A stretch of 64,000 bases of DNA from Metabacillus arenae (GCF_014773385.1 NZ_JACXAI010000010.1:62001-126000); one strand, 5' to 3'; positions 53,609 through 62,711 are shown, counted from the first letter of the stretch. Numbers and translations are program-made. Notes: generated by a model not told the origin, from the sequence alone.

Positions 53609-54916
53609 TTGCTTGCTTTATTAGGATTTTTAATGATTATTGTATTTATGTTTTTAATCATGACAAAAAGAATGTCAGCTTTAATTGCACTTGCGGTCAT
53701 ACCAATATTGTTTGGAGTGATTGGCGGCTTTGGTCTTAAATTAGGACCCATGATGTTAGAAGGAATTGAGACTGTAGCCCCGACTGGGGTCATGTTACTG
53801 TTTGCGATCCTGTATTTTGGAATTATGATTGATGCGGGTTTGTTTGATCCTCTTATTTCCACAATATTAAAGATTGTTAAGGGAGATCCGTTAAAGATTG
53901 TGATTGGAACAGCAGCACTTTCATCGATGATTGCATTAGATGGGGACGGAACAACAACTTATATGATCACCGTTTCAGCGATGTTGCCGCTGTATAATCG
54001 TATAGGGATGAATCCTCTCATTTTAACATGCATAGCCATGTTATCATTTGGAGTCATGAATATGACTCCATGGGGTGGACCGACTGCAAGAGCTGTAAGT
54101 GCCCTGCAGCTTGATGTAGCTGATGTATTTATACCACTTATTCCAGTTATGGCTTGCGGCATTATTTGGATCTTTGTGACAGCTTTTATACTAGGAAAAA
54201 AAGAGCGCAAACGATTGGGAGTTGCATCAATTCAATATTCTCCAGAAGAAAAGCATACATTTCAAAGTTTAGCAGCAACTGCTGAAATTGATGACTTTAA
54301 ACGCCCTAAGTTAATATGGGTAAACTTATTGTTAACTTTGGCTCTTCTTACTGGATTATTTCTAAGTATATTGCCTCTTCCAGTATTATTTATGGTTGCT
54401 TTCGCATTAGCTGTTCTTCTTAACTATCCAAACTTAGAGGAACAGAAGAAACGTATATCCTCACATGCTGCAAATGCTCTTGCGGTTGTCTCATTGGTAT
54501 TTGCCTCGGGGATTTTTACTGGTATTTTATCAGGAACAGAAATGGTGGACGCGATGGCAAATAGTTTAATTTCGATTATTCCTGAATCTCTTGGATCTTC
54601 GATGGCAGTTATTACTGCGATAACAAGTCTTCCATTTACGTATTTTATGGCAAATGATCCATACTATTATGGAGTGTTGCCGATCATTGCAAAAACTGCT
54701 GCTGCCTATGGAGTTGAACCTGTTGAAATTGCACGTGCCTCTATATTAGGCCAGCCAATACATGCTATGAGTCCATTAATGGCATCCGCTTACCTTTTAG
54801 TAGGAATGGCGGGTGTAGATTTTGGAGAACATCAGAAATTCATATTCAAATGGGCACTTGGAACAGCTGTTGTTATGATCATTGCTGCTATATTATTTGG
54901 AGTTATTACTTTTTAA
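53609..54916 (+). CDS. citM: Citrate:metal symporter (CitM family)
   Basis: 435 residues with about 12 predicted helices, typical of CitMHS transporters: MLALLGFLMIIVFMFLIMTKR at the start, IMIDAGLFDPL, LDGDGTTTYMI and MTPWGGPTARA in the conserved first half, and a matching PIHAMSPLMASAYLL in the second. These carry divalent metal-citrate complexes (Mg-citrate for B. subtilis CitM). The TTG at 53609 is chosen because GGGGGG lies nine bases upstream; the ATG at 53600 abuts it. Controlled by CitST and CcpA by analogy and by the sites seen here. Confidence 0.87.
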   Translation: MLALLGFLMIIVFMFLIMTKRMSALIALAVIPILFGVIGGFGLKLGPMMLEGIETVAPTGVMLLFAILYFGIMIDAGLFDPLISTILKIVKGDPLKIVIGTAALSSMIALDGDGTTTYMITVSAMLPLYNRIGMNPLILTCIAMLSFGVMNMTPWGGPTARAVSALQLDVADVFIPLIPVMACGIIWIFVTAFILGKKERKRLGVASIQYSPEEKHTFQSLAATAEIDDFKRPKLIWVNLLLTLALLTGLFLSILPLPVLFMVAFALAVLLNYPNLEEQKKRISSHAANALAVVSLVFASGIFTGILSGTEMVDAMANSLISIIPESLGSSMAVITAITSLPFTYFMANDPYYYGVLPIIAKTAAAYGVEPVEIARASILGQPIHAMSPLMASAYLLVGMAGVDFGEHQKFIFKWALGTAVVMIIAAILFGVITF

Positions 54917-55169
54917 CTGCCGCTTCAATATACATTCAATAGAGTTTTCCAGGGTCATTTGCAGGAATTTAAAAAACTCATAACAGGAATGTATGATTTA
55001 GCCTGCTGATCAGCTTTCCTACTTGTTATAAGTGTCAGACCTTCTGGTGAACCAAATAAAAAAGCTGCAAAAAAGGGTTATAAAATTAAATAAGAGATCA
55101 TTTACTTTTAATAGGACAGACAATAAGAAACAAGATAAGAACCGTATCAACATAGGAGGCTAAAGACAA

Positions 55170-55310
55170 ATGTGGGTAATCACTGTTTACTCAAAGAAAA
55201 ATATCCGGATGTTTGAATTTGATAATGAGAAGGAAGCAAAAGAGAAATATAAAAGTATTAAAGAATGTAAGATTTTATCGAATGTGATTTATTATAATGA
55301 TGTGATGTAA
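55170..55310 (+). CDS. Small conserved-looking protein, 46 residues
   Basis: A short ORF (MWVITVYSKKNIRMFEFD and on to NVIYYNDVM) with a clear ATAGGAGG ribosome binding site and a strong terminator directly after it, so it is likely real. It looks like a compact beta-alpha-beta fold. I do not recognise the function. Confidence 0.65.
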   Translation: MWVITVYSKKNIRMFEFDNEKEAKEKYKSIKECKILSNVIYYNDVM

Positions 55311-55618
55311 GGGAATGAAGGGAATCAAAAAGCTATTATAGCTTTTTGATTCCCTTTCTTTGTTTTAGACTCCTTATTAATTTTAGATAAAATAATTTTA
55401 GTTAACCTTCTTCTTTAAGGGCTGGCGGCATTTCTTAAAGGGAAAGGAACATCTTTGCTAACCATTTTTATCGTATGTCTATTTGCATATAAAGGAACAA
55501 TATAGAAGATGAAGACTCGAAGGAGTTCCTGATCTTACAGTAATGCTTTTGTAAAAGGCAATTTTAAAGGATTGTATAAAAGTTCAGTTAATTAAAAACT
55601 AACATTGGAGGTTCTAAC
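55311..55618. other. Intergenic region, no gene
   Basis: About 310 bases containing the terminator above and otherwise AT-rich sequence with no clear motif. Confidence 0.4.
55317..55358 (+). terminator. Terminator of the 46-residue ORF
   Basis: An 18-base stem, AAGGGAATCAAAAAGCTA paired with AGCTTTTTGATTCCCTTT, then CTTTGTTTT. Confidence 0.88.
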
Positions 55619-55807
55619 GTGGGAAAAGAAAATATAGAACAATATCATGATGATTCAAATCTAAATTCGAAAAGAAAGGCAAATGAAGAAGTGTTAGAAA
55701 TAAGTTCAACAGGATATGGATTAGAATCTGTTTCAAAAGAGACTGTAGAAGAAGGGCAAAAATTACAAGATAAAAGAGAAGGAAATTCTTCATGTGGAGG
55801 ATTATAA
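55619..55807 (+). CDS. Small hydrophilic protein, 62 residues
   Basis: The GTG start follows GGAGG. The protein is highly charged and low in hydrophobic residues (KENIEQYHDDSNLNSKRKAN), ends in SSCGGL and is probably disordered. Its placement before coat-type genes is compatible with a sporulation role, but nothing in the sequence proves it. No family recognised. Confidence 0.5.
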   Translation: MGKENIEQYHDDSNLNSKRKANEEVLEISSTGYGLESVSKETVEEGQKLQDKREGNSSCGGL

Positions 55808-55971
55808 AGGATTATTATTTCATATGAAAATTCCCAGCTTAACTGGTTTTTTTTACAAATCGCGCTTTTTATTTGATAAAACTACCAACAAAAACTTCGT
55901 TAAACGGATAAAAAGCAGGAAATCGATGAATACTAGCAAGAGATAACATTACGTTTCTTGGGGGTGAAGGA

Positions 55972-56175
55972 ATGCTTCAGCTTACATCAAAAGAGCTGTC
56001 TTTTATTGAAGATGAAATAAGAGCAGAGGAAATTACAGCAAAGACAATGAACTGGTGTGCTTCGCAATGTAAAGACCCTGAGCTCCGAAAAACACTGGAA
56101 CAGCTTGCAGAGCATCATCAATTAAAGATTGCTGATCTTGCACAATATTTCAATCGGGCTGGAATGATTCAATAA
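55972..56175 (+). CDS. Small ferritin-like/coat F-like protein
   Basis: 67 residues forming two helices (LTSKELSFIEDEIRAEEITAKT and LRKTLEQLAEHHQLKIADL), the half of a coat F-type four-helix bundle. It is followed after 24 bases by a CotF-family gene, so both are probably spore coat or related proteins that form a heteromer. Confidence 0.65.
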   Translation: MLQLTSKELSFIEDEIRAEEITAKTMNWCASQCKDPELRKTLEQLAEHHQLKIADLAQYFNRAGMIQ

Positions 56176-56199
56176 AGGATTGAAAAGGGGGTACAACAT

Positions 56200-56493
56200 A
56201 TGCCAAATAACATGGAAGGACGCGGCTTGACGGATCGAGAAATGCTGCAGCTTTGCTTGGAATTAGAGAAGGGCCGGTGTCGGAGCATCAGCAATACCAT
56301 GTTAGAAACAAGCCATAAAGAACTCCGCGAAATTTATAAACAGAATTTTGAAAATGCGAGCAGCAATCATGACGAGCTATATAAAATAATGAATGAAAAA
56401 GGCTGGTATAAAACTGATATAGCTTCAATGGAGCAAATTGGCAAAGTACAAGAATTTATGCAAAACAACTTACACCCTGATAATGAATTTTAA
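56200..56493 (+). CDS. CotF-family spore coat protein
   Basis: 97 residues with the Coat_F pattern: LTDREMLQLCLELEKGRCRS, then YKQNFENASSNHDELYKIMNEKGWY, typical of spore coat F-like ferritin-fold proteins. AAAAGGGGGTAC precedes the ATG. Probably expressed in the mother cell during sporulation, as for the family; no promoter is assigned. Confidence 0.75.
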   Translation: MPNNMEGRGLTDREMLQLCLELEKGRCRSISNTMLETSHKELREIYKQNFENASSNHDELYKIMNEKGWYKTDIASMEQIGKVQEFMQNNLHPDNEF

Positions 56494-56538
56494 CGTAATT
56501 GCTAACCTCCTTTGAAAAATAAAATGAAAAATAAAGAA

Positions 56539-56580
56539 GAGATTGTCCAAAATGATAATTGTTAGACAATCTCTTTTTTA
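56539..56580 (+). terminator. Terminator of the coat genes
   Basis: GAGATTGTC pairs with GACAATCTC around a 17-base loop, followed by a run of T residues. Confidence 0.85.
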
Positions 56581-56597
56581 TTCAATTGTAAAAAAAT

Positions 56598-56634
56598 CAA
56601 AACATCCTGACGTAAATAGCGTCAGGATGTTTTG
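56598..56634 (-). terminator. Terminator of the PTS/aldolase operon
   Basis: CAAAACATCCTGACG pairs perfectly with CGTCAGGATGTTTTG. On the minus strand it follows the aldolase stop and runs into a T tract. Confidence 0.9.
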
Positions 56635-56654
56635 ATAACTTTCTAGTTTGCTAG

Positions 56655-57524
56655 TTAGACAAAGGCAGGAACGACTTTTCCTTCACTGCCGACCATACGG
56701 ATTTTAGACTTAGCCATTTCTTTCGCTGCATCTTTTGCTTTTTGCAAGTAGGCGCGCGGGTCTAGGCTGTCCGGCTTAGCTGCAAAATGATGGCGAATTG
56801 CTTCGGAGTACGCGTTTTTTAACTCTGTTGAAACGTTGACCTTCGCCATGCCGAGTGACACACAGCGGCGAACGTCTGCGTCTGGAACTGCAGAGCCGCC
56901 ATGAAGCACGAGCGGCACATCTACCATCTCAGCGATTGCTGCAATTCGATCAAAGTCGATGTCTGGCTTTCCTTTATAAATGCCGTGAGCCGTACCAATT
57001 GCCGGTGCAAGTGTAGGGACGCCTGTCATTTCAACAAACTGCTTACATTCTTCTGGGACTGCTTTTTGTGCATCCTCGTCAGCCACGACAATATCATCTT
57101 CTACACCCCCGACTTTACCAAGCTCTGCTTCGACGTTAACACCAAGTGACTTCGCGAGCTGTATTACTTCTTTAGTACGAGTAACGTTTTCTTCAAAAGG
57201 ATGCATTGACGCATCGATCATCACAGATGTGTAACCTGCACGAATCGCTTCCTTAATCACCTCGAAATCCGTACAGTGATCAAGGTGGAGACCTGTTGGA
57301 ATGTCATAATGCTCGGAAGCAGCTTTTGCCACTTGAACGATGTTCTTAGGGCCTAATGATTTTACCGTTCCAACGGTTGTTTGTAATATAACTGGCGATT
57401 TTAGCTCAGCAGCAGCCTCAAGAACCCAGAAGATGCTGTCAAAAGAGTGAACGTTGAATGCAACAATGCCGTGGTTATCTGCTTTTGCTTTTTCAAGCAT
57501 CGGTGTTGTTGATAAAAGAGCCAT
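56655..57524 (-). CDS. Class II fructose/tagatose-bisphosphate aldolase
   Basis: 289 residues. LHLDHCTD (D82, H83) is the class II active-site signature; GTAHGIYKGKP and VPLVLHGGSAV supply the other zinc histidines, and NVSTEL the C-terminal phosphate side. It splits ketohexose-1,6-bisphosphates to DHAP and glyceraldehyde 3-phosphate. As the last gene of an operon with a 1-phosphosugar kinase and fructose-type PTS it is better read as a GatY/KbaY-type tagatose-bisphosphate aldolase than as the housekeeping enzyme, but sequence alone does not decide. Confidence 0.85.
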   Translation of the reverse strand: MALLSTTPMLEKAKADNHGIVAFNVHSFDSIFWVLEAAAELKSPVILQTTVGTVKSLGPKNIVQVAKAASEHYDIPTGLHLDHCTDFEVIKEAIRAGYTSVMIDASMHPFEENVTRTKEVIQLAKSLGVNVEAELGKVGGVEDDIVVADEDAQKAVPEECKQFVEMTGVPTLAPAIGTAHGIYKGKPDIDFDRIAAIAEMVDVPLVLHGGSAVPDADVRRCVSLGMAKVNVSTELKNAYSEAIRHHFAAKPDSLDPRAYLQKAKDAAKEMAKSKIRMVGSEGKVVPAFV

Positions 57525-57526
57525 AA

Positions 57527-58000
57527 TTAGTTTTCCTCCTGAGTTGTAGTAATCGCTTTTTCCACAAGTTGTGCAAGGTCTTCATTCGTATTTGCATTAA
57601 GAAGTGCTTGGCGGTCCTTGTCATCCATTAATACTCGAGACAAGGCAGAAAGTGCTTGCAGGTGTGTCGTGCCAGCCTCTGACTTCGGAATGAGAAGTGC
57701 CAAGAAGAAGAAGGCTGGTTGATCGTCGAACGATCCCCATTCAATCCCTGTCTCAGTTCGAACAATGATAATTCCAGGTTTGACAACAGCTTCAGACTGA
57801 GTATGCGGGATAGCAAAACCGTCTTGGAAGCCGGTTGTGCTTTGCGCTTCACGTGTCTGAAGCCCTTTTACAACTTCATCTGCAGAGGTTGCGAGTCCAT
57901 TTTCTATTGCGAGATCTGCAATCGCTTGAAAGACGCCCGCTTGTGATGAAGCAGTTGAGTTTAATTGAATATTTGTCGGTTGAATCATACTTGTCATCAT
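57527..58000 (-). CDS. PTS EIIA component, fructose family
   Basis: 157 residues with the phospho-accepting H66 in DGFAIPHTQSEAV, typical of PTS EIIA type 2 (fructose/mannitol). It passes phosphate from HPr to the EIIB domain of the next protein. Its start lies three bases after the EIIBC stop, and its stop two bases before the aldolase start. AGGAG precedes the ATG. Confidence 0.9.
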   Translation of the reverse strand: MMTSMIQPTNIQLNSTASSQAGVFQAIADLAIENGLATSADEVVKGLQTREAQSTTGFQDGFAIPHTQSEAVVKPGIIIVRTETGIEWGSFDDQPAFFFLALLIPKSEAGTTHLQALSALSRVLMDDKDRQALLNANTNEDLAQLVEKAITTTQEEN

Positions 58001-58003
58001 AAA

Positions 58004-59440
58004 TTACTCCTCTATAGGTGTATTTTTTGCGATTCTTTTGCGATAGAGACCGTAGATTACAGCTCCGATAATAGAACCAACTAGGATGGAAAGAATCCAT
58101 TGAAACGCTCCTGTTACAACTGGAAGAACTAAGAATCCGCCATGTGGAGCTGGAACCTGTACCCCGAACAGATACGTCATAACGGCTGCTATTGATGAGC
58201 CGAGCATGATAATTGGAAGTACAATCACTGGGTTTTTAGCAGCAAAAGGAATCGCACCTTCCGTAATATGGGTCCCTCCTAGAATAAAATTGACCATGCC
58301 AGCGTTGCGTTCTTCTTTCGTGAAGTATCGGCGGAAGAAGACTGTTGCAAATGCAATGATAAGCGGCGGTGCGATACAAGCTGCAGACACGCCAGCCATG
58401 AAATAAAGGTTTCCTTGAGCTAAGAGGGCTGTTCCCGTCACGTAAGCAGCTTTGTTAAAAGGACCGCCCATGTCAAAACCACACATGGCACCAACGATAA
58501 TTCCAAGCATTAGTGGACTAGTAGTTTGTACAGAAGATAGGAAGCTCATTAACCCCTCATTTAAACCTTGTACAGGAACCATAAGAGGCACCATAACCGC
58601 ACCAATCAAGAATATTCCAATGACCGGATACAAGAAAATTGATTTCAAGCCATCGAGTGACTTGGGCATTTTCGTTAATAGCTTCTGAAGCAGGATAATG
58701 ATGTATCCAGCTGCAAATCCAGCTAGGATCCCCCCAAGGAACCCTGCTCCACCTTGGTCTGCTAAAAGTCCTCCAATAAAACCAACGACCAAGCCAGGGC
58801 GTCTGGCAATTGATTCGGCGATAAAAGCTGCGAGTATTGGAACTAATAAACTAAAGCTAAGACCGCCGACATTCTTCAAAAACGCAGCGAATTCATTATA
58901 CTGTTCATGATTTGGGTCGGCAGAGTATATGCCGAATAAGAAAGAAAGCGCAATAAGAACCCCGCCCCCAACAACAAACGGAAGCATGTGTGAGACACCA
59001 TTCATTAAGTTCTTATAGATGGTGTGTGCCCATTTCTTTCCGCCATTTGCTTTTGACGGCGCGTTCTTCTCCTTGCAAGCAGTGGAAGATGCTTCGCTTG
59101 AAGATTGCCCCCGTACCTTATGAACAGGCGCTTCTTCATTTAATATCTGATTGATCAAGTCTTCTGGACCGCGAATCCCCCTTGATACTGGTACTTCTAC
59201 AAGGCGTTTTCCGTGAAAGCGATCCGTATTGACGTCTTTATCAGCTGCAACGATGACGCCATCTGCTTCACGAATATCTTCTTCGGTTAAACCGTTTTCG
59301 ATTCCAACTTGCCCGTGAGTTTCGACTTTTATATCAATGTCTAATTTTTCAGCCGCTTTTTTTAATGCTTCTGCTGCCATAAATGTATGAGCAATACCAG
59401 TTGGACAACCAGTTGCTGCAACAATTTTTTTACGAGTCAT
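58004..59440 (-). CDS. PTS EIIBC component, fructose family (likely tagatose)
   Basis: 478 residues. The EIIB domain (1-100) has the phospho-cysteine C12 in ATGCPTGIAHTF; a linker of about 40 residues leads to the EIIC membrane domain (about 140-470) with VVGFIGGLLADQGGAGFLG and ILGGTHITEGAIPFAAKNP, the family's substrate loop. It imports and phosphorylates a ketohexose at C1. EIIA is a separate gene. It overlaps the kinase gene by four bases (ATGA). Confidence 0.9.
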   Translation of the reverse strand: MTRKKIVAATGCPTGIAHTFMAAEALKKAAEKLDIDIKVETHGQVGIENGLTEEDIREADGVIVAADKDVNTDRFHGKRLVEVPVSRGIRGPEDLINQILNEEAPVHKVRGQSSSEASSTACKEKNAPSKANGGKKWAHTIYKNLMNGVSHMLPFVVGGGVLIALSFLFGIYSADPNHEQYNEFAAFLKNVGGLSFSLLVPILAAFIAESIARRPGLVVGFIGGLLADQGGAGFLGGILAGFAAGYIIILLQKLLTKMPKSLDGLKSIFLYPVIGIFLIGAVMVPLMVPVQGLNEGLMSFLSSVQTTSPLMLGIIVGAMCGFDMGGPFNKAAYVTGTALLAQGNLYFMAGVSAACIAPPLIIAFATVFFRRYFTKEERNAGMVNFILGGTHITEGAIPFAAKNPVIVLPIIMLGSSIAAVMTYLFGVQVPAPHGGFLVLPVVTGAFQWILSILVGSIIGAVIYGLYRKRIAKNTPIEE

Positions 59441-60366
59441 GTTAATGCCTCCTTAATAGGGTTGATCGTTACTTCTTCTAATAAATCTGGTACATCTGTT
59501 AAGTCGCTAAGCCCCTTTGAAAAAGCAGTAGAAGCCCCTGTTGCGACAGCATGGCTTAGTGCGTCTTCAAGGGTATGTTTCTGTATTTGTTTCCCAATAA
59601 ATGTCGCAAGCATGGCGTCTCCAGAACAGGCAGTGTTGACAACTTGTCCTAGAGGAGAAGTCGCCTTTAACAAATCTTTTTTTGAAAGGAAGAGAGCACC
59701 TTCCTTTCCTCTAGAAACGAGCACGTGCTGAGCGCCTTTTTTTAGAAGCTTCATGCCGTATTTAATCAGCTCGCTTTCGGAAAGAGGATGCTGTTTGTGA
59801 AAGAGATTCGCTAGCTCTTCCTCATTTGGTTTAAGTAAGAACGGCTTGTAGGGTAGTGTATCAATGACTGTGCTGACACTTGTATCTAGGACTAGTTTGA
59901 CCCTGCGCTCTTCACAAATTTTAGCGATGTCGATTATGATTGATTCAGGTACACCTTTTGGCAAGCTCCCAGAAACAATCAGTATACTATTTGCTGGAAT
60001 GGCTTTTATTTTAGCTAAAAGCTGTTCTTGCTCATTTGGTTGAATCATTGGTCCTTGATTGACGATTTTGTATTCTTCTGTTGAATTTATAAAAACATTA
60101 ATGCGAGTTATACCATCTACTTTGACAAAATCTGTTTTAATTCCAAGATCTCTTAAGGAATCTTCAATATACTTACCGGAAAATCCGGCGATAAACCCCA
60201 AAGAGACGCTGTCAATCCCTAATTTTTTCAGCATAATTGATACGTTAACCCCTTTGCCATTAGGCTGATAATCTTCATCATGGGTCCGGTTAACTGTATC
60301 TGGTTTCAATTCTTTAACAGCGACATACAAGTCAATGGCTGTATTTAAGGTGCAAGTATATATCAT
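59437..60366 (-). CDS. 1-phosphofructokinase-family (PfkB) sugar-phosphate kinase
   Basis: 309 residues of the FruK/LacC type: TLNTAIDLYV and NGKGVNVSIMLKKLG at the N-terminus and the PfkB signature VNTACSGDAMLATFIG near 241-256, with the catalytic aspartate. It phosphorylates fructose 1-phosphate or tagatose 1-phosphate at C6. As the first gene of a PTS/aldolase operon under an RpiR regulator, it matches the tagatose operon described in B. licheniformis, to my recollection. Confidence 0.85.
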   Translation of the reverse strand: MIYTCTLNTAIDLYVAVKELKPDTVNRTHDEDYQPNGKGVNVSIMLKKLGIDSVSLGFIAGFSGKYIEDSLRDLGIKTDFVKVDGITRINVFINSTEEYKIVNQGPMIQPNEQEQLLAKIKAIPANSILIVSGSLPKGVPESIIIDIAKICEERRVKLVLDTSVSTVIDTLPYKPFLLKPNEEELANLFHKQHPLSESELIKYGMKLLKKGAQHVLVSRGKEGALFLSKKDLLKATSPLGQVVNTACSGDAMLATFIGKQIQKHTLEDALSHAVATGASTAFSKGLSDLTDVPDLLEEVTINPIKEALT

Positions 60367-60939
60367 TGCTTCACCTTCCTTCTATATGGTGTGAATCTGG
60401 GAACATTTATTAAAAGTGAATGGATGGATTTTATAATGGCTGCTATACCATCTGCTAATTATTAAGAATTAAAATAAATTCAGGCCATGAACTTTTTTAA
60501 ATCAGCAGTTGTTGCCTGAATTCAGTATCTCATGTTTAGGGATGAAAATGTTTTCAGTTTCTGTAAAGGTTTACATGAGTGGGTTATGAGAATGTACATA
60601 CGTGGGGATGAAAATTGATTGCTAATTGGGATAACAGAGTAAAGGAAGCATAAGCCTCCTCATGTTAACAGAGATCTATATAGTAAGGGGGGGAGGAGAA
60701 GAAGTGGATCGCTGGACTAACACATATTTGAAACTGAAATAGAAAGAGAGAAGCACAGAAAAGAGAAAATAAGGGGAGCATAGTTTCAAGGTTTCTTTAT
60801 GACTTATTCGATTAGTTATACTTTGAATCCAGTAATAAAGACCTTATAAACATGTACAGGAATTTCAAAACATTCATTTCGCAAAGGAACCAAGTATTAA
60901 AAGACAGTTCAAGTGATGGGAAAACTGGAGAAACTGATT
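60367..60939. other. Intergenic region upstream of the PTS operon
   Basis: About 570 bases between the kinase gene and the RpiR gene, both minus-strand. It contains two palindromes (60543 and 60562) and a leader inverted repeat, AATTCAGGC (60477-60485) with GCCTGAATT (60514-60522). A strong plus-strand ribosome binding site near 60690 opens only 12 codons from GTG 60704, so no gene is called. Confidence 0.5.
60543..60575. promoter_or_regulatory. Paired palindromes, probable cre/RpiR operators
   Basis: TGAAAATGTTTTCA (60543-60556) and TGTAAAGGTTTACA (60562-60575) each differ from the cre consensus only at the central C and are otherwise palindromic; their centres are 19 bases apart. They lie about 180 bases before the kinase start. 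Either CcpA or the adjacent RpiR regulator may bind. Confidence 0.5.
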
Positions 60940-61719
60940 TTAACCTTTCGTACGAATAACATAGGCATCTAATAAAATCCGCGCAATGACGTTCAAAGAA
61001 AGCCTTGAGCGCACCTCATACTCTGGAAAGAGAGAGTGTTCGCTTTTATAACCGATCAGCGTCATATCGGAGAGCCTGCTTAAGGACGAATCAACCCGTG
61101 TCGTTAGCGTGATAGTCGTGACCTGCTTGATATTTAAATTTTGACAGGCTTCGACGAGTTCTTGAGTTTCACCTTGAAGGGAAATAAAAATCGCAAGCTC
61201 GTTTTTTTCCATTTTACGAGATTTTATTCTGATAATATTCGGGTCGTCGTGATTCTCACAAGTTTTGCCCATAACTTGAAGCTTGACCATCATTTCTTTA
61301 GCGATCATTTCGGAGAAGCCTCTCCCAAAAATATAAATTTTCTCGGCGTCATGAATCTTTTGCACCGCATCCTCAATTTGACCAATGCTTTGAAGCTGAA
61401 TCGTTTTCAGGACTTCCTCTTCGTTTTTCTTGATGGCTTGTTTAATGTCTTCATCAATATTGCCTAGTTGATCTTCATAATCAATCATCTGCTTATCCTG
61501 CTTCAGCCGGTATTTAAACGATGTGTAGCCATTATATCCGATCTTTTTCATCAAGCGAACAATTGTAGCAGTGGATACAGTTGCCCGCTCACTTAAGGTG
61601 ACAATGGACATTGTTGCGATTTCTTCTAAGTGTTGATGGATATATTCAAGCAAATATCGTTCAGATTCACTTAAAGAAGAGTAGGTTGTGGCAGGGATGT
61701 TAAATAGCGGTTTCTCCAT
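60940..61719 (-). CDS. RpiR/MurR-family transcriptional regulator
   Basis: 259 residues. The N-terminal HTH_6 domain (about 1-77) includes VTLSERATVSTATIVRLMKKIGYNGY; the SIS sugar-phosphate domain (about 115-250) starts with IYIFGRGFSEMIAKEM and contains FISLQGETQELVEACQ. SIS domains of this family bind phosphosugars, here perhaps the PTS product. It lies directly upstream of the PTS operon in the same direction. AAAGGAGTTAG precedes the ATG. Confidence 0.9.
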   Translation of the reverse strand: MEKPLFNIPATTYSSLSESERYLLEYIHQHLEEIATMSIVTLSERATVSTATIVRLMKKIGYNGYTSFKYRLKQDKQMIDYEDQLGNIDEDIKQAIKKNEEEVLKTIQLQSIGQIEDAVQKIHDAEKIYIFGRGFSEMIAKEMMVKLQVMGKTCENHDDPNIIRIKSRKMEKNELAIFISLQGETQELVEACQNLNIKQVTTITLTTRVDSSLSRLSDMTLIGYKSEHSLFPEYEVRSRLSLNVIARILLDAYVIRTKG

Positions 61720-61807
61720 TTGTCTAACTCCTTTATGTATTTGTATCCTAGTATAAAGGAAATCTTTATAGTTTGTACGAATTTATTTCAAAATAATACA
61801 ATCGTTA

Positions 61808-61840
61808 AATAAGGTTGCCAAGAATCTTGGCAGCCTTATT
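61808..61840 (-). terminator. Terminator after the AraC gene
   Basis: AATAAGGTTGCCAA pairs with TTGGCAGCCTTATT (one G:T) around GAATC. On the minus strand it follows the AraC-gene stop by about 50 bases. Confidence 0.75.
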
Positions 61841-61889
61841 TTGGGTTGTTACAACATAATGTTATAGAACGTGTAAGCGGGTACATAAA

Positions 61890-62711
61890 TTATGTTAATA
61901 AATTTGAAAACTCAATTTGATGTCCATACATTGAAAACTCTTTTGGTGACATCGAGGTTAACTTTTTGAACATACGTGAAAAGTATGAGGGGTCGTAGTA
62001 CCCTAAATAATCAGAAATGGCCCCAATTGTCATATCTGTATTTTGTAAGAGATTACAAGCCTCAATAATTCTGAGCTGATGAATATATTTAATTGGAGAT
62101 TGACCCATTAGTTCCTTAAAGACTGATATTGTATAACTTGGTGATCGGTTTATTAACTTTGCCAGTTGTTCAATTTCTATGTTTTTACGGTAATTTTCTA
62201 ACAAGTAATTTTCAATAATAGAAGTGTATTTTACCTTGCTAGGTGTGATTGTAGGACTATCTAGTTCTCTTGCAAACATTCCAAGTAATTCCTGCAGTAC
62301 TCCAACACAAATATAGGATCGGAATTTTTTATCACCTCTACTATCCACAAATAATCTCTCAAAACGATGCTTTACATATTCAGGGTTTCTTGTTTTAATT
62401 TTATGAAATTTTTTATCGATAGGAAATGGATTTGAATAATCGACATTTTTATCAATTGTAAACGCAACTGTATATTTTTGGTGCTCACCAGATTCATGAT
62501 TCTCCGCACCACGTAAAGTTCCAGAAGGAATAAAAACGAGATCTCCTTTTTCAGCAATAATCTGTTCTCCATTTATTGAATACTTGACTTTTCCTTTTAC
62601 TACTAAAATAAAGACATTATAATCAATTTTTTCTGCTTGTGAATGCCACTTTGGAATAAAATTATCAAAAAAAACTCCTAATATGTAAATGATATGGATC
62701 CCTCCAAACAC
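61890..62711 (-). CDS. AraC-family transcriptional regulator
   Basis: 273 residues. The N-terminal cupin domain (about 30-110, with KGKVKYSINGEQIIAEKGDLVFIPSGT) binds an effector, often a sugar. The C-terminal double HTH (about 170-265) contains IEQLAKLINRSPSYTISVFKELMGQSP and DYLGYYDPSYFSRMFKKLTSMSPKEF. The N-terminus is uncertain: GTG 62711 lacks a good ribosome binding site. It is divergent from the GPH transporter gene, its likely target, in front of which lie two direct repeats. Confidence 0.87.
   Translation of the reverse strand: MFGGIHIIYILGVFFDNFIPKWHSQAEKIDYNVFILVVKGKVKYSINGEQIIAEKGDLVFIPSGTLRGAENHESGEHQKYTVAFTIDKNVDYSNPFPIDKKFHKIKTRNPEYVKHRFERLFVDSRGDKKFRSYICVGVLQELLGMFARELDSPTITPSKVKYTSIIENYLLENYRKNIEIEQLAKLINRSPSYTISVFKELMGQSPIKYIHQLRIIEACNLLQNTDMTIGAISDYLGYYDPSYFSRMFKKLTSMSPKEFSMYGHQIEFSNLLT

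Noticed and set aside
53440-53862. 140-codon minus-strand frame over the citM start
   Set aside because: It is antisense to the conserved first helices of CitM and its composition (Ile/Asn/Pro-rich) is that of a shadow frame.
60704-60742. 12-codon plus-strand ORF with a strong ribosome binding site
   Set aside because: Too short and without a conserved neighbour; it may be a chance purine run near 60690.
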